DNA of 64,000 nucleotides. Source: Vibrio chagasii (GTDB lineage Bacteria; Pseudomonadota; Gammaproteobacteria; Enterobacterales; Vibrionaceae). Every line of letters starts with the position of its first letter. Position 1 is the stretch's first letter. The position numbers and the translations under genes are program-made. Positions 48,375 through 60,105 of the stretch are shown here, in pieces. Under the pieces are notes generated by a model that saw only the letters and a list, made by a program, of their open reading frames with translations, was not told the origin of the DNA and did not search any database. The stretch is taken from contig CP090853.1 in assembly GCA_041879415.1 (NCBI GenBank), forward strand, positions 180,705-244,704, written 5' to 3'.

Positions 48375-51300
48375 TTACTCTTCGTCTTCTAGCTCGATGT
48401 TGATACCTAGCGAGCGAATCTCTTTCAACAGTACGTTGAACGACTCTGGCATGCCAGGTTCCATGCTGTGGTTGCCATCTACGATGTTCTTGTACATCTT
48501 AGTACGGCCGTTAACGTCATCCGACTTAACTGTTAGCATTTCTTGAAGCGTGTAAGCAGCACCGTATGCTTCTAGTGCCCATACTTCCATCTCACCGAAA
48601 CGCTGACCACCGAACTGAGCTTTACCACCAAGTGGTTGCTGAGTTACTAGGCTGTACGAACCAGTAGAACGAGCGTGCATCTTGTCATCAACAAGGTGGT
48701 TCAGTTTCAGCATGTACATGTAACCTACAGTTACAGGACGCTCAAACGAGTCACCAGTACGACCATCAAACAGTTTAAGCTGACCAGATTCTGGCAGATC
48801 ACCCAGTTTAAGTAGTTCTTTGATTAACGTTTCAGAAGCACCATCGAACACAGGAGTAGCAATCGGTAGACCGCCACGTAGGTTCTTGATCAGTGTACGA
48901 ACTTGATCATCAGACAGTTCAGCAATATCAACTTTCTGACGAGTATCACCAAGATCATAAACCTTCTGTAGGAACTCACGGAACTTATGAAGTTCTTGCT
49001 GTTCCTTAACCATTTGGTTGATCTTGTCACCGATACCTTTCGCTGCCAGACCTAAGTGTACTTCTAGGATCTGACCGATGTTCATACGCGATGGTACACC
49101 CAGTGGGTTAAGTACGATGTCTACAGGCTGACCTTTCTCATCGTATGGCATGTCTTCAACAGGGTTAATCTTAGAGATTACACCTTTGTTACCGTGACGA
49201 CCCGCCATCTTATCACCAGGCTGGATACGACGTTTAACCGCTAGGTAAACTTTAACAATCTTAAGAACGCCAGGCGCTAGATCATCACCTTGAGTGATCT
49301 TACGACGCTTAGTTTCAAACTTCTTATCGAAGTCTGCTTTTAGCTCATCCCACTGCTCAGCAAGTTGCTCAAGCTGTGTTTGTAGCGCATCGTCTTCTAG
49401 AACTTGCTCTAGCCATTGCTTACGACCGATCGTATCAAGCTTAGCTTCAGAGTAACCACCAGACAGAAGTACAGCTTTAACACGGTTAAGAAGGCCGCCC
49501 TCAAGAATTTGGAACTCTTCAGTTAGGTCTTTCTTAGCTTCTTTAAGCTGCATCTGTTCGATTTCAAGTGCACGCTTGTCTTTCTCTACGCCATCGCGAG
49601 TGAAGACTTGTACATCGATGATAGTACCCGAAACAGAGTTTGGTACACGTAGAGAAGTATCTTTAACATCAGATGCTTTCTCACCGAAGATTGCACGTAG
49701 TAGCTTCTCTTCAGGAGTCAGTTGAGTTTCACCTTTAGGTGTTACTTTACCAACTAGGATGTCGCCACCCTTAACTTCAGCACCAATGTAAACGATACCT
49801 GACTCGTCTAGTTTAGACAGAGCAGACTCACCTACGTTTGGAATATCAGCTGTGATCTCTTCAGAGCCCAGCTTAGTATCACGAGCCACACAAGATAGTT
49901 CTTGGATGTGGATAGTCGTGAAACGGTCTTCTTGAACTACGCGCTCAGATACTAAGATCGAGTCTTCGAAGTTGTAACCGTTCCAAGGCATGAACGCGAT
50001 ACGCATGTTTTGACCAAGTGCTAGCTCACCAAGGTCTGTTGAAGGACCGTCAGCTAGTACGTCACCACGTGATACAGGTTCACCTGGAAGCACGGTAGGA
50101 CGTTGGTTGATACATGTGTTCTGGTTTGAACGCGTGTACTTAGTTAGGTTGTAGATGTCGATACCAGCTTCGCCAGGTACTAGCTCATCTTCGTTAACCT
50201 TAACTACGATACGAGAAGCGTCCACAGACTGAATCATACCGCCACGTTTAGCAACCGCTGTAACACCAGAGTCAACTGCGATGTTACGTTCAATACCAGT
50301 ACCTACTAGAGGCTTGTCAGCCTTAAGTGTTGGTACCGCTTGACGTTGCATGTTCGCACCCATCAATGCACGGTTCGCATCATCGTGTTCTAGGAACGGG
50401 ATAAGCGATGCAGCGATAGATACTACTTGGTTTGTCGCAACGTCCATGTAGTCAACGTGGTCGCGTGGGTGAAGACCAGATTCACCTTTTTGACGAGCAG
50501 TGATTAGCTCATCTGCGAACGTACCGTCTTCAGTAAGAACGGTGTTCGCCTGCGCGATTACAAATTGACCTTCTTGGATTGCAGACAGGTAATCAACTTC
50601 GTCTGTTACTACGCCATCTACTACACGACGGTACGGAGTTTCTAGGAAACCGTAATCGTTACAACGTGCAAATGCAGATAGTGAGTTAATTAGACCGATG
50701 TTTGGACCTTCAGGCGTTTCGATCGGACATAGACGACCGTAGTGAGTTACGTGAACGTCACGTACTTCGAAGCCTGCGCGCTCACGAGTAAGACCACCAG
50801 GACCTAAAGCAGAGATACGACGCTTGTGCGTAACTTCTGACAATGGGTTGTTTTGGTCCATGAACTGTGAAAGCTGTGAAGAGCCAAAGAATTCTTTAAC
50901 TGCAGCAGAGATAGGCTTAGCGTTGATTAGGTCTTGAGGCATGATTGCATCAAGGTCACCAAGGCTTAGACGCTCTTTAACGGCACGTTCTACACGAACT
51001 AGACCAACACGGAATTGGTTTTCTGCCATTTCACCTACAGAACGGATACGACGGTTGCCAAGGTGGTCGATATCGTCCACTTCGCCTTTACCGTTACGGA
51101 TGCCGATCAGTTTCTTCATCACTTCGATGATGTCTGATTCATCCAGAGTACCGCGCTCTTCTTCTTCTTCACGCTCGATAGAGCTGTTGAACTTCATACG
51201 GCCTACAGTTGATAGGTCGTAGCGTTCTTCTGAGAAGAATAGGCTTTCGAATAGAGACTCTGCAGCTTCTTTCGTTGGTGGCTCGCCAGGACGCATCATG

Positions 51301-52403
51301 CGGTAGATTTCTACCAATGCAGAGATGCGATCTACTGTGCTATCTGCACGTAGAGTGTCTGACATGAATGGACCATGGTCTAGGTCATTCGTGAACAGTA
51401 CTTCTAGAGCTTTGTGACCTGCTTGAGATAGGTTAGCAAGTGCCTCTAGGCTGATCTCTTGGTTCGCGCCAACGATGATCTCGCCAGTTGCTTCGTTGAT
51501 GTAATCTTTAGATGCAACTTTACCAACGATGTACTCTACAGGTACTTCGATGTGCTCAACGCCATCTTTCTCAAGTTGACGGATGTGGCGAGCAGTAACA
51601 CGACGACCAGTCTCAACGTAAACTTTACCGTTTGCTTCGATGTCGAATGACGCAGTTTCACCACGTAGACGATCAGGAACCAACTCCATAAGAAGAGTTT
51701 GGTCTTTCACTTCGAAGTTCACCTTGTCGAAGAACAGATCTAGGATCTCTTCAGTTGACTTACCTAGTGCACGAAGGATGATTGAAGCTGGTAGCTTACG
51801 ACGACGGTCGATACGTACGAATAAGTTATCCTTAGGATCGAACTCAAAGTCTAACCATGAGCCACGGTAAGGAATTACACGTGCGTTATAAAGAACTTTA
51901 CCAGATGAGTGGGTCTTACCCTTATCACTGTCGAAGAACACGCCTGGGCTTCGGTGCAGCTGGGATACGATAACCCTCTCGGTACCATTAATTACGAAAG
52001 TACCATTGTCTGTCATAAGCGGAATTTCGCCCATGTAGACTTCTTGTTCTTTAATGTCTTTTACAGTACCTGCTGGCGCATCTCGATCAAAGATAACTAG
52101 ACGTAGCTTAACGCGTAGTGGCTTTGAGTAAGTTACACCACGGATTTGACATTCTTTAACATCAAAAACTGGCTCACCAAGACGGTAGCTAACGTATTGC
52201 AGCTCAGAATTGCCGTTGTAGCTCTGAATTGGGAATACAGAACGAAAAGCAGCCTCAAGACCGTATTGACCTTCTGGATCCTGTTCGATGAATTTATCGA
52301 AAGAATCAAGCTGGATCGATAACAGGTATGGAATGTCCAAAACTTGTGGACGAGTACCAAAGTCCTTACGGATGCGCTTTTTCTCGGTATAAGAGTAAAC
52401 CAT
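48375..52403 (-). CDS. rpoB: RNA polymerase beta subunit
   Basis: A 1342-residue subunit with the rifampicin-binding cluster ([23 protein letters not shown] in parts). The motif has wild-type residues: Asp at 516-, His at 526-, and Ser at 531-equivalent (RISALGPGG), so no obvious resistance change. ATG 52403 follows GAGGAA. It lies downstream of the rplL attenuator. Confidence 0.99.
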   Translation of the reverse strand: MVYSYTEKKRIRKDFGTRPQVLDIPYLLSIQLDSFDKFIEQDPEGQYGLEAAFRSVFPIQSYNGNSELQYVSYRLGEPVFDVKECQIRGVTYSKPLRVKLRLVIFDRDAPAGTVKDIKEQEVYMGEIPLMTDNGTFVINGTERVIVSQLHRSPGVFFDSDKGKTHSSGKVLYNARVIPYRGSWLDFEFDPKDNLFVRIDRRRKLPASIILRALGKSTEEILDLFFDKVNFEVKDQTLLMELVPDRLRGETASFDIEANGKVYVETGRRVTARHIRQLEKDGVEHIEVPVEYIVGKVASKDYINEATGEIIVGANQEISLEALANLSQAGHKALEVLFTNDLDHGPFMSDTLRADSTVDRISALVEIYRMMRPGEPPTKEAAESLFESLFFSEERYDLSTVGRMKFNSSIEREEEEERGTLDESDIIEVMKKLIGIRNGKGEVDDIDHLGNRRIRSVGEMAENQFRVGLVRVERAVKERLSLGDLDAIMPQDLINAKPISAAVKEFFGSSQLSQFMDQNNPLSEVTHKRRISALGPGGLTRERAGFEVRDVHVTHYGRLCPIETPEGPNIGLINSLSAFARCNDYGFLETPYRRVVDGVVTDEVDYLSAIQEGQFVIAQANTVLTEDGTFADELITARQKGESGLHPRDHVDYMDVATNQVVSIAASLIPFLEHDDANRALMGANMQRQAVPTLKADKPLVGTGIERNIAVDSGVTAVAKRGGMIQSVDASRIVVKVNEDELVPGEAGIDIYNLTKYTRSNQNTCINQRPTVLPGEPVSRGDVLADGPSTDLGELALGQNMRIAFMPWNGYNFEDSILVSERVVQEDRFTTIHIQELSCVARDTKLGSEEITADIPNVGESALSKLDESGIVYIGAEVKGGDILVGKVTPKGETQLTPEEKLLRAIFGEKASDVKDTSLRVPNSVSGTIIDVQVFTRDGVEKDKRALEIEQMQLKEAKKDLTEEFQILEGGLLNRVKAVLLSGGYSEAKLDTIGRKQWLEQVLEDDALQTQLEQLAEQWDELKADFDKKFETKRRKITQGDDLAPGVLKIVKVYLAVKRRIQPGDKMAGRHGNKGVISKINPVEDMPYDEKGQPVDIVLNPLGVPSRMNIGQILEVHLGLAAKGIGDKINQMVKEQQELHKFREFLQKVYDLGDTRQKVDIAELSDDQVRTLIKNLRGGLPIATPVFDGASETLIKELLKLGDLPESGQLKLFDGRTGDSFERPVTVGYMYMLKLNHLVDDKMHARSTGSYSLVTQQPLGGKAQFGGQRFGEMEVWALEAYGAAYTLQEMLTVKSDDVNGRTKMYKNIVDGNHSMEPGMPESFNVLLKEIRSLGINIELEDEE

Positions 52404-52574
52404 GGGGTTCCTCAGCTCGCTGATAAGTGACCCAAACTACCCAAAACACTCCTCGGAGGGGGTAGTGACTAACAGCTGTTTAATGTAGTGAACAATCATA
52501 TCGAAAACATGACTGTTTTTTTGCTCGGGTTATGACGCTTAAACAGCGGAAAATTCGTCATAGCCCTACAGCGC

Positions 52575-52605
52575 AAAAAGGCCGGTGGTTAAATAACCAC
52601 CAGCC
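52575..52605 (-). terminator. rplL-rpoB attenuator
   Basis: GGCTGGTGGTT / AACCACCGGCC (one mismatch) with ATTT loop and five T on the minus strand. It sits between rplL and rpoB as the known partial terminator does in E. coli; read-through sets the L7/L12 to polymerase ratio. Confidence 0.85.
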
Positions 52606-52637
52606 ATTAGCCTTGCGGCTAAGAAATTAAGTAATAA

Positions 52638-53006
52638 TTACTTAACTTCAACAGAAGCGCCAGCTTCTTCTAGCTGTGCTTTAAGAGCTTCAGCTTCAGC
52701 TTTGTCAACGCCTTCTTTTAGAGGTGCTGGAGCTGAGTCTACAAGACCTTTAGCTTCTTTAAGACCTAGGCCAGTTGCGCCACGTACAGCTTTGATAACT
52801 TGTACTTTGTTAGAACCAGCAGAAGTTAGGATAACGTCGAATTCAGTTTGCTCAGCAGCAGCGTCGCCGCCAGCAGCGCCACCAGCTACAACTGCAGCAG
52901 CAGCTGATACGCCGAATTTCTCTTCCATAGCTTCGATAAGCTCAACAACTTGCATTACAGACATTTCTGCAACTGCGTCTAGGATTTGCTCGTTAGTAAT
53001 AGACAT
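52638..53006 (-). CDS. rplL: Ribosomal protein L7/L12
   Basis: Stalk protein recruiting translation GTPases, present in several copies per ribosome. It has 122 residues. N-terminal dimerisation part, Ala/Gly-rich hinge (about 34-50), C-terminal factor-binding domain with [12 protein letters not shown]. It is co-transcribed with rplJ. Confidence 0.98.
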   Translation of the reverse strand: MSITNEQILDAVAEMSVMQVVELIEAMEEKFGVSAAAAVVAGGAAGGDAAAEQTEFDVILTSAGSNKVQVIKAVRGATGLGLKEAKGLVDSAPAPLKEGVDKAEAEALKAQLEEAGASVEVK

Positions 53007-53063
53007 AACAATTCTCTTTTAAGTCAACAATAAGTTTAATTTGCAACCAGTGAAAAGCAAGGC

Positions 53064-53558
53064 TTAAGCCGCTGCTTCTTCTTTTTGGTCACGTAGTGCA
53101 GCGATAGTACGAACCAGCTTGCCAGCAGAAGCTTCTTTCATGCACATCATTAGGCGTGCGATAGCTTCGTCGTAAGTTGGTAGTGTCGCTAGTACTTCAG
53201 CATCAGTAACTGCGCCTTCAAATGCAGCAGCTTTGATCTCGAAATCTTTGTTCTCTTTAGCGAAGTCTTTGAAAAGACGCGCTGCAGCACCTGGGTGCTC
53301 GTTAGAGAACGCGATCAGAGTTGGACCAGTGAAAGTGTCAGTTAGACACTCGTAGTCTGTACCCTGAACCGCACGGCGTGCTAGTGTGTTACGAACAACT
53401 TTCATGTAAACACCCGCTTCGCGAGCTTGTTTACGTAGAGAAGTCATTGCGCCAACTTCAACGCCACGAGAATCAGCTACAACTGCAGAAAGTGCACCAT
53501 TAGCTGCTTCGTTGACTTCAGCAACAATTGCTTTTTTGTCTTGAAGATTTAAAGCCAT
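53064..53558 (-). CDS. rplJ: Ribosomal protein L10
   Basis: Stalk base that anchors L7/L12 and represses translation of its own mRNA by binding the leader. It has 164 residues with [19 protein letters not shown] at the N-terminus and the C-terminal L7/L12-binding helix ([11 protein letters not shown]). It starts after a leader of about 200 bases. Confidence 0.98.
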   Translation of the reverse strand: MALNLQDKKAIVAEVNEAANGALSAVVADSRGVEVGAMTSLRKQAREAGVYMKVVRNTLARRAVQGTDYECLTDTFTGPTLIAFSNEHPGAAARLFKDFAKENKDFEIKAAAFEGAVTDAEVLATLPTYDEAIARLMMCMKEASAGKLVRTIAALRDQKEEAAA

Positions 53559-53767
53559 TTGGATTAACCTCTGGTTGTGATTACAGCACCCATTACAGTG
53601 TGTAATGAGCGTTTACGATGCTAATAAATATGAATCACTTCATTTAAATTAGGCACCGCCTACGTAGGTTTTATTAAGCTGTAACTCCGAAAAGTACAGC
53701 GCCTACGGTCTTGGGATAGATAATTTGAATTGCTTCAAATCACCCAACCACAAATATTAGGCGCAGA

Positions 53768-53795
53768 AGTATACACTAAATCTGCGCCTAAGCAA
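53768..53795 (-). promoter_or_regulatory. Probable rplJL-rpoBC promoter and start of the L10-regulated leader
   Basis: Minus strand -35 TTGCTT, 16-bp spacer, -10 TATACT. The -10 lies in the loop of a perfect TAGGCGCAGA / TCTGCGCCTA inverted repeat (53759-53790). The leader to rplJ (about 53761-53559) matches the position of the E. coli L10 autoregulatory leader. Confidence 0.6.
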
Positions 53796-53796
53796 A

Positions 53797-54501
53797 TTAG
53801 TTTGCTTGAGTGTTCAGGCTAGCCTGATCAACAGCAACACCAGCACCCATAGTAGTAGAGATGCTTACTTTCTTCAGGAAAGTACCTTTCGCTGAAGAAG
53901 GCTTAGCTTTCTTAAGAGCAACTAGAAGAGCTTCTAGGTTCTCTTGAAGCTGGTTAGCTTCGAAAGATGCTTTGCCGATAGTAGTGTGGATGATGCCGTT
54001 CTTGTCGTTACGGTAACGAACCTGACCAGCTTTAGCGTTCTTAACAGCTTCAGCAACGTTAGGAGTTACAGTACCAACTTTAGGGTTTGGCATAAGGCCG
54101 CGTGGACCTAGGATAGTACCTAGTTGACCAACAACACGCATTGCATCTGGAGAAGCAACAACAACGTCGAAGTTCATTTCGCCTTTCTTCACTTGCTCAG
54201 CAAGATCTTCCATACCAACAACATCTGCGCCAGCTTCTTTAGCTGCTTCTGCGTTTGCACCTTGAGTGAACACAGCAACGCGGATTTCACGGCCAGTACC
54301 GTGAGGTAGCACAGTTGCGCCACGTACGTTTTGGTCAGATTTACGAGCATCGATGCCTAGGTTAACAGCAACGTCTACAGACTCAACGAATTTAGCAGTA
54401 GCTAGTTCTTTAAGAAGAGCAACAGCTTCGTTGATTTCGTATTCTTTAGTCGCGTCAACTTTGTCGCGGATTACGCGCATACGCTTAGTAAGTTTTGCCA
54501 T
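53797..54501 (-). CDS. rplA: Ribosomal protein L1
   Basis: Mobile stalk protein at the E site and translational repressor of rplKA. It has 234 residues. Signature [15 protein letters not shown] is present. It starts 4 bases after the rplK stop, so translation is coupled. Confidence 0.98.
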   Translation of the reverse strand: MAKLTKRMRVIRDKVDATKEYEINEAVALLKELATAKFVESVDVAVNLGIDARKSDQNVRGATVLPHGTGREIRVAVFTQGANAEAAKEAGADVVGMEDLAEQVKKGEMNFDVVVASPDAMRVVGQLGTILGPRGLMPNPKVGTVTPNVAEAVKNAKAGQVRYRNDKNGIIHTTIGKASFEANQLQENLEALLVALKKAKPSSAKGTFLKKVSISTTMGAGVAVDQASLNTQAN

Positions 54502-54505
54502 CTTA

Positions 54506-54934
54506 TTAACCCTCTACCACTAGGCCCATTGAACGAGCAGTACCAGCGATTGAACGCTTCATTGCTTCGATGTCAGCACCAGTCATATCAGCAGCTTTAG
54601 TTTCTGCGATTTCTTGGATTTGAGCGTCAGTTACAGTACCCACTTTTTCAGTGTTTGGACGACCAGAACCAGACTTAACGCCAGCAGCTTTCTTAAGAAG
54701 AACAGCAGCAGGTGGAGTCTTAGTTACGAACGTGAAAGAACGGTCGTTGTATACAGTAATAACTACTGGAGTCGGTAGACCTTTCTCAACAGATTCTGTT
54801 TTTGCGTTGAACGCTTTACAGAATTCCATGATGTTAACACCGTGTTGACCTAGAGCAGGACCAACCGGTGGCGACGGGTTTGCCATACCAGCTGCAACTT
54901 GCAGTTTGATATAAGCTTCAACTTTCTTAGCCAT
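54506..54934 (-). CDS. rplK: Ribosomal protein L11
   Basis: GTPase-centre protein needed for RelA activation; substrate of PrmA. It has 142 residues from ATG 54934 ([12 protein letters not shown]); the frame extends 20 codons upstream into the leader. N-terminal Pro-rich [19 protein letters not shown]. The leader (54935-55020) contains a GGGGAGC stretch that could be part of an L1-binding hairpin (low certainty). Confidence 0.98.
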   Translation of the reverse strand: MAKKVEAYIKLQVAAGMANPSPPVGPALGQHGVNIMEFCKAFNAKTESVEKGLPTPVVITVYNDRSFTFVTKTPPAAVLLKKAAGVKSGSGRPNTEKVGTVTDAQIQEIAETKAADMTGADIEAMKRSIAGTARSMGLVVEG

Positions 54935-55023
54935 GATATTTCCTAATATTTGGGTACATGCGCTAGCCGTAAGGCAAGCTCCCCATAAATTCAATTAACG
55001 CTTTTTACTTCCATAGAAGCAAA

Positions 55024-55056
55024 AAGGCGCGAAATTATAATCATAATTCGCGCCTT
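55024..55056 (-). terminator. Intrinsic terminator after nusG
   Basis: A long stem AAGGCGCGAATTA / TAATTTCGCGCCTT (one bulge) with a T run on the minus strand. It separates secE-nusG from rplKA. Confidence 0.85.
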
Positions 55057-55146
55057 AAACAACCCTAAAAAGGTGATTTTTTATACTCTTTTATTTTGAA
55101 CAAGTTGCTAATAAGTTATCCACAACTTAGTTCAACTAATCGAGTC

Positions 55147-55695
55147 TTAGTCCAGTTTTTCAACCTGACCAAATTCAAGCTCAACCGGTGTTGCACGACC
55201 AAAGATCGATACAGATACCTTAATGCGGCTCTTCTCGTAATCTACTTCTTCAACAGTACCGTTGAAGTCAGCAAATGGACCATCGTTAACACGAACCACT
55301 TCACCTGCTTCGAACATCGTCTTAGGACGTGGAGCTTCGCTCGCTTTCTCTAGACGGTTCAAGATAGCATCAGCTTCTTTATCAGTGATTGGTGCTGGAC
55401 GATCAGAGGTACCACCAATGAAGCCCATAACACGCGGAATGCTGCGTACTAAGTGCCATGATTCATCATTCATGATCATTTGAACTAATACGTAGCCAGG
55501 GAAGAATTTACGTTCACTTTTACGACGTTGCCCAGCACGCATTTCCACTACTTCTTCAGTAGGTACTAGCACATCGCCAAATAGTTCTTCCATGTTGTGC
55601 ATTTTAATATGCTCGCGTAGCGATTGTGCAACACGACCTTCAAAACCAGAAAAGGCTTGAACTACATACCAACGTTTTTTTGGAGCTTCACTCAT
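55147..55695 (-). CDS. nusG: Transcription termination/antitermination factor NusG
   Basis: Links RNA polymerase to Rho or to ribosomes. It has 182 residues. NGN domain ([18 protein letters not shown]) and a C-terminal KOW domain ([21 protein letters not shown]). Starts 13 bp after secE. Confidence 0.98.
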   Translation of the reverse strand: MSEAPKKRWYVVQAFSGFEGRVAQSLREHIKMHNMEELFGDVLVPTEEVVEMRAGQRRKSERKFFPGYVLVQMIMNDESWHLVRSIPRVMGFIGGTSDRPAPITDKEADAILNRLEKASEAPRPKTMFEAGEVVRVNDGPFADFNGTVEEVDYEKSRIKVSVSIFGRATPVELEFGQVEKLD

Positions 55696-55708
55696 GAATC
55701 AGAACCCT

Positions 55709-56086
55709 CTACACCCCAGTCGCTAGAGAAACTAAACGGACCATAATGCCGTCAATTCCCCAAAGCACTAGAGACATAACAATACATACAGCTAAAACGA
55801 TCAATGTAGTTTGCATAGTTTCTTGGCGAGTAGGCCAAACCACTTTACGAATCTCCATACGAGATTCTTTTGCAAAATCGATCGCAGCTTTACCTTTAGT
55901 TGTTGTTGCTGCAACGCCTAGTGCGGCAGCAATCAGCACAACTACACCTGCAGCGCGAATTACAACAGACAATTCACCATACAGGTAATTACCCACAACA
56001 GCAGCGGCTAACAGTACAAAAGCGACTACCCACTTCATTGTATCTGCTGCACTTGAGCTATCAGGAGTTTCAGCGTTTGCTTTCAT
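55709..56086 (-). CDS. secE: Preprotein translocase subunit SecE
   Basis: Essential membrane subunit clamping SecY. It has 125 residues with three predicted helices; the conserved amphipathic segment [17 protein letters not shown] precedes the last helix. It forms an operon with nusG. Confidence 0.97.
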   Translation of the reverse strand: MKANAETPDSSSAADTMKWVVAFVLLAAAVVGNYLYGELSVVIRAAGVVVLIAAALGVAATTTKGKAAIDFAKESRMEIRKVVWPTRQETMQTTLIVLAVCIVMSLVLWGIDGIMVRLVSLATGV

Positions 56087-56262
56087 AAAACCAACCTGTG
56101 ATAAGTCTTAAATATAGACGACAATAACCCCGCTGTTGCAGGGCACATTCCTTTGCGTTGCAGAACAACACATCTAACAGTCATTTTAGTCAAAAAGACT
56201 GTTTAATTCTTTACTAAGAGCTGAAATTGATGCCAATTCGCTCAACTCTTTTTTTAGCGCAG

Positions 56263-56290
56263 AAAAAGGGCATCAAATGATGCCCTTTTT
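56263..56290 (-). terminator. Intrinsic terminator after tufB
   Basis: AAAAAGGGCATC / GATGCCCTTTTT with ATTT loop on the minus strand. The 170 bp from here to secE must hold the secE promoter; I cannot place it firmly. Confidence 0.9.
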
Positions 56291-56309
56291 ACTAGTGGTT
56301 CGTCAAATC

Positions 56310-57494
56310 TTATGCAAAGATTTTAGCTACAACACCAGCACCAACTGTACGGCCACCTTCGCGGATTGCGAAACGTAGACCTTCGTCCATTGCGATTGGA
56401 GCGATTAGCTCAACAGTCATTTGAACGTTGTCACCTGGCATTACCATTTCTACGCCTTCTGGTAGAGTGATGTCGCCTGTTACGTCAGTTGTACGGAAGT
56501 AGAACTGTGGACGGTAACCTTTGAAGAAAGGAGTGTGACGGCCGCCTTCGTCTTTAGAAAGTACGTATACTTCAGACTCGAACTTAGTGTGTGGGTTGAT
56601 AGAACCTTTAGCAGATAGTACTTGGCCACGTTCAACTTCGTCACGCTTAGTACCACGTAGTAGTGCACCAACGTTCTCACCTGCACGACCTTCGTCAAGC
56701 AGCTTACGGAACATTTCAACACCAGTACAAGTAGTAAGAGTAGTCTCTTTGATACCAACGATTTCTACTTCGTCACCTACACGTAGGATACCACGCTCGA
56801 TACGACCAGTTACAACAGTACCACGACCTTGGATCGAGAATACGTCTTCGATTGGTAGTAGGAACGGTTGGTCAACTGCACGCTCTGGCTCAGGGATGTA
56901 AGAATCTAGTGCTTCTGCAAGCTCAACGATCTTGTCTTCCCACTGCTTCTCGCCGTTTAGTGCGCCAAGTGCAGAACCTTGGATAACTGGTAGGTCATCA
57001 CCTGGGAAGTCGTACTCAGAAAGAAGTTCACGAACTTCCATTTCTACTAGCTCAAGTAGCTCTTCGTCATCAACCATGTCACATTTGTTCATGAATACGA
57101 TGATGTAAGGGATACCAACTTGACGACCAAGTAGGATGTGCTCACGAGTTTGAGGCATTGGGCCGTCAGTCGCAGCAACAACTAGGATACCACCGTCCAT
57201 TTGCGCAGCACCAGTGATCATGTTTTTAACATAATCCGCGTGTCCTGGGCAGTCTACGTGTGCGTAGTGACGTGATGGAGTGTCGTACTCAACGTGAGAA
57301 GTAGCGATTGTGATACCGCGCTCACGCTCTTCTGGAGCGTTATCGATAGATGCGAAATCTTTAGCAACACCACCGTACACTTTTGCAAGTGTAGTACAGA
57401 TAGCAGCAGTTAGAGTTGTTTTACCGTGGTCAACGTGGCCGATAGTACCAACGTTTACGTGCGGTTTCGTACGTTCAAATTTTTCTTTAGACAT
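56310..57494 (-). CDS. tufB: Elongation factor Tu
   Basis: GTPase delivering aminoacyl-tRNA to the ribosome. It has 394 residues from ATG 57494 ([16 protein letters not shown]); the frame extends 18 codons without homology. GTP motifs are [21 protein letters not shown] and NKCDMVDD. Position after tRNA-Thr identifies it as the tufB copy, co-transcribed with the four tRNAs. Confidence 0.97.
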   Translation of the reverse strand: MSKEKFERTKPHVNVGTIGHVDHGKTTLTAAICTTLAKVYGGVAKDFASIDNAPEERERGITIATSHVEYDTPSRHYAHVDCPGHADYVKNMITGAAQMDGGILVVAATDGPMPQTREHILLGRQVGIPYIIVFMNKCDMVDDEELLELVEMEVRELLSEYDFPGDDLPVIQGSALGALNGEKQWEDKIVELAEALDSYIPEPERAVDQPFLLPIEDVFSIQGRGTVVTGRIERGILRVGDEVEIVGIKETTLTTCTGVEMFRKLLDEGRAGENVGALLRGTKRDEVERGQVLSAKGSINPHTKFESEVYVLSKDEGGRHTPFFKGYRPQFYFRTTDVTGDITLPEGVEMVMPGDNVQMTVELIAPIAMDEGLRFAIREGGRTVGAGVVAKIFA

Positions 57495-57589
57495 GGGGTG
57501 TCCCTCTAGGTACGGATTAGGTGGCTTAAAATAAGACCACGCAACCAAAAAAAATGGTTTTCTTTATTAAAGGAGAAGAAGCTTTAGAC

Positions 57590-57665
57590 TGGTGCTAATA
57601 CCCAGAGTCGAACTGGGGACCTCACCCTTACCAAGGGTGCGCTCTACCGACTGAGCTATATCAGC
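57590..57665 (-). tRNA. thrT: tRNA-Thr (GGT anticodon)
   Basis: A 76-base gene with encoded CCA; anticodon loop CTTGGTA; nearly identical to E. coli thrT in the acceptor and D arms. Last tRNA before tufB. Confidence 0.96.
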
Positions 57666-57678
57666 ACACAAAATGAGT

Positions 57679-57753
<75 letters not shown>

Positions 57754-57792
57754 AACACGTAACTCTGTTTGAGCTATTTAACCTTTAGAATA

Positions 57793-57877
<85 letters not shown>

Positions 57878-57922
57878 AAATTTTTGAGCTTTCTCTCGCT
57901 TGCCTCAAAGGAAGGGAGAAAG

Positions 57923-57998
<76 letters not shown>

Positions 57999-58011
57999 AC
58001 AAGTGGGGCGC

Positions 58012-58040
58012 ATTTTATTGAATGATTTTCCACCTTGCAA
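58012..58040 (-). promoter_or_regulatory. Promoter of the tRNA-tufB operon
   Basis: Minus strand -35 TTGCAA, exactly 17-bp spacer, -10 TAAAAT, then GCGCCCC, a GC-rich discriminator typical of stringent control. It begins 14 bases before the first tRNA. Confidence 0.85.
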
Positions 58041-58208
58041 TAGTAAATTGAAAAAAAGTGCAAAATTCTCTGCCCAAACTCCGACATACGGCTATTTAGC
58101 TCAAGGTTTCCGTCTTTAACCCGCATCTAGTACAGGAAGATATTTTATTTATCTATCGCTTGATGTATTTTCCATGCACTTGTTTTGTTATCCACTATAG
58201 AGTTTTGT

Positions 58209-59132
58209 ATGAGCCCATTCATGTCATTTGACCGTACACACTGGTCTGAACTAAGGAATTTAGTTCCGATGACACTTTCTGAAAGCGACTTAAAAGAGCT
58301 TCAAGGCATCAATGAAAAGCTCACCATGGAAGAAGCTGTAGAGATCTACCTGCCGCTTTCTCGTCTATTGAACCTCTATGTGGCAGCCAGACAAAATCGT
58401 AATTCAGTGCTTCATCAATTCCTTGATAAAAAAGAGAAAGCGCCACCATTCATTATTGGTATTGCTGGTAGTGTTGCAGTGGGAAAAAGCACAACTGCGC
58501 GTCTACTTAAGGCACTACTCTCTCGTTGGGAAAACCACCCGAAAGTAGAGCTAGTCACCACCGACGGTTTCTTATATCCAAATGAAGTATTGGAAGAGAA
58601 AGGCTTGATGAGTAAGAAAGGCTTCCCTGAGTCTTACGATATTAAGCGTCTAGTTAATTTTGTCTCAGACGTTAAAGCGTGCAAAAGAAACGTCACAGCG
58701 CCAGTTTACTCGCATCTAACCTACAACATTACTGATGATGTTAAGTGTGTTGACCTACCTGACGTGTTGATCATTGAGGGCCTAAACGTATTGCAGAGTG
58801 GAATGAACTACCCACACGAGCCACACCGTGTGTTCATTTCTGACTTCCTGGACTTTTCACTCTATGTGGATGCAGACAGCCAGCAAATCAAAGAGTGGTA
58901 CATCAACCGCTTTATGAAGTTTAGAGAAGGGGCATTTACCAAGCCAGGCTCTTACTTTAGTCATTACACTAAATTATCGAACCAAGCGGCATTGGATAAA
59001 GCAGAAGGGATCTGGAGTTCAATCAATGGGTTGAACCTAGAGAAGAACATCCTTCCAACCAGAGAGCGAGCGCACCTAATCCTACGAAAAGGTGCAGATC
59101 ACATGGTTGAAGAAGTATTACTAAGAAAATAG
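58209..59132 (+). CDS. coaA: Pantothenate kinase (type I)
   Basis: Phosphorylates pantothenate, the regulated first step to CoA. It has 307 residues from ATG 58209 ([15 protein letters not shown]), aligning with E. coli MTPYLQFDRNQW; the frame begins at an unlikely TTG at 58185. Walker A is [12 protein letters not shown], and INRFLKFREGAF-type C-terminal conservation is present. Convergent with birA. Confidence 0.96.
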   Translation: MSPFMSFDRTHWSELRNLVPMTLSESDLKELQGINEKLTMEEAVEIYLPLSRLLNLYVAARQNRNSVLHQFLDKKEKAPPFIIGIAGSVAVGKSTTARLLKALLSRWENHPKVELVTTDGFLYPNEVLEEKGLMSKKGFPESYDIKRLVNFVSDVKACKRNVTAPVYSHLTYNITDDVKCVDLPDVLIIEGLNVLQSGMNYPHEPHRVFISDFLDFSLYVDADSQQIKEWYINRFMKFREGAFTKPGSYFSHYTKLSNQAALDKAEGIWSSINGLNLEKNILPTRERAHLILRKGADHMVEEVLLRK

Positions 59133-59139
59133 GAAGGTC

Positions 59140-60105
59140 TTAACTACCCTTCCTAAGTGAGATTTCACCGCCGATATAACTTTCGATACCATTCTCAGTT
59201 TTGAGTAATACAGCACCCTGCTCATCAATACCTTGTACGACCCCTTCAATTTCTCTAGGTCCAATAATCAGCTTCACATTGCGACCTAAGAAATTATCCA
59301 AGCGATTCCAACGCTCAACAAAGTTCGACATCCCTTTCATTTCATAATCAACCAGTGCTTTATCCCAAGCGTTAATCAGGGATTGTGCAAGCTGATTACG
59401 ATCAGGTACCTGACCATCACACACTTCTTTAAGTGAGGTCCATGGTTGACCAATACCAGAAGTTGAAGGATCCATTGAAAGATTAAGCCCTAACCCAATG
59501 ACAATATGAGCAGCACCGCCAGATTGCCCAGACAGCTCAACTAAGATACCCGCAAGTTTCTTATCGTTATGGTAAAGGTCATTAGGCCATTTGAGCTTCA
59601 CGCCTTCAACGCCCATCTCTTCCAGAGCCTCAACAACCGCAACGCCAACAACAAGACTTAGACCCATCGCAGCTGCCATCCCAGCGTCAAGTCTCCAGTA
59701 CATAGAAAGGTATAGGTTGGCTCCAAATGGTGACACCCACTCCCTGCCACGACGACCGCGACCAGAGGCTTGGTATTCAGCAACACAAACCGAGCCAGAT
59801 TCTAGCTCATTGGCGCGCTCCAATAAGTGTTGGTTGGTTGAACCTATAATAGGGATAAGCTCAAGAGAGGCGTTGCTATTGGCAGCAGATAGTCGCTCAT
59901 GATCCAGCATGTCTAATCGGTTCGCTAGCTTGTAGCCTTTACCCTGCACACGGTAGATATCCAAACCCCACTCTTGAATACCCTTGATGTGCTTGCTTAT
60001 AGCGGCTCGAGATACGCCAATCACTTCACCGAGGTCTTCGCCAGAATGAAATTCACCATCAGCAAGGCATTTTAAAAGTGCTAGCTTGGTGCTGTGCTCT
60101 CTCAT
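59140..60105 (-). CDS. birA: Biotin-protein ligase / biotin operon repressor
   Basis: Attaches biotin to AccB and represses biotin synthesis genes. It has 321 residues. The N-terminal winged helix (HSGEDLGEVIGVSRAAISKHI) supports the repressor role. The catalytic domain has GRGRRGREWVSPFGANLYLS and KWPNDLY. Its start overlaps the murB stop by 4 bp. Confidence 0.97.
   Translation of the reverse strand: MREHSTKLALLKCLADGEFHSGEDLGEVIGVSRAAISKHIKGIQEWGLDIYRVQGKGYKLANRLDMLDHERLSAANSNASLELIPIIGSTNQHLLERANELESGSVCVAEYQASGRGRRGREWVSPFGANLYLSMYWRLDAGMAAAMGLSLVVGVAVVEALEEMGVEGVKLKWPNDLYHNDKKLAGILVELSGQSGGAAHIVIGLGLNLSMDPSTSGIGQPWTSLKEVCDGQVPDRNQLAQSLINAWDKALVDYEMKGMSNFVERWNRLDNFLGRNVKLIIGPREIEGVVQGIDEQGAVLLKTENGIESYIGGEISLRKGS

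Noticed and set aside
59131-59154. Short inverted repeat AGGAAGG/CCTTCCT between coaA and birA
   Set aside because: Only 7 bp, lies over the end of birA and has no T run. It was not listed as a terminator.
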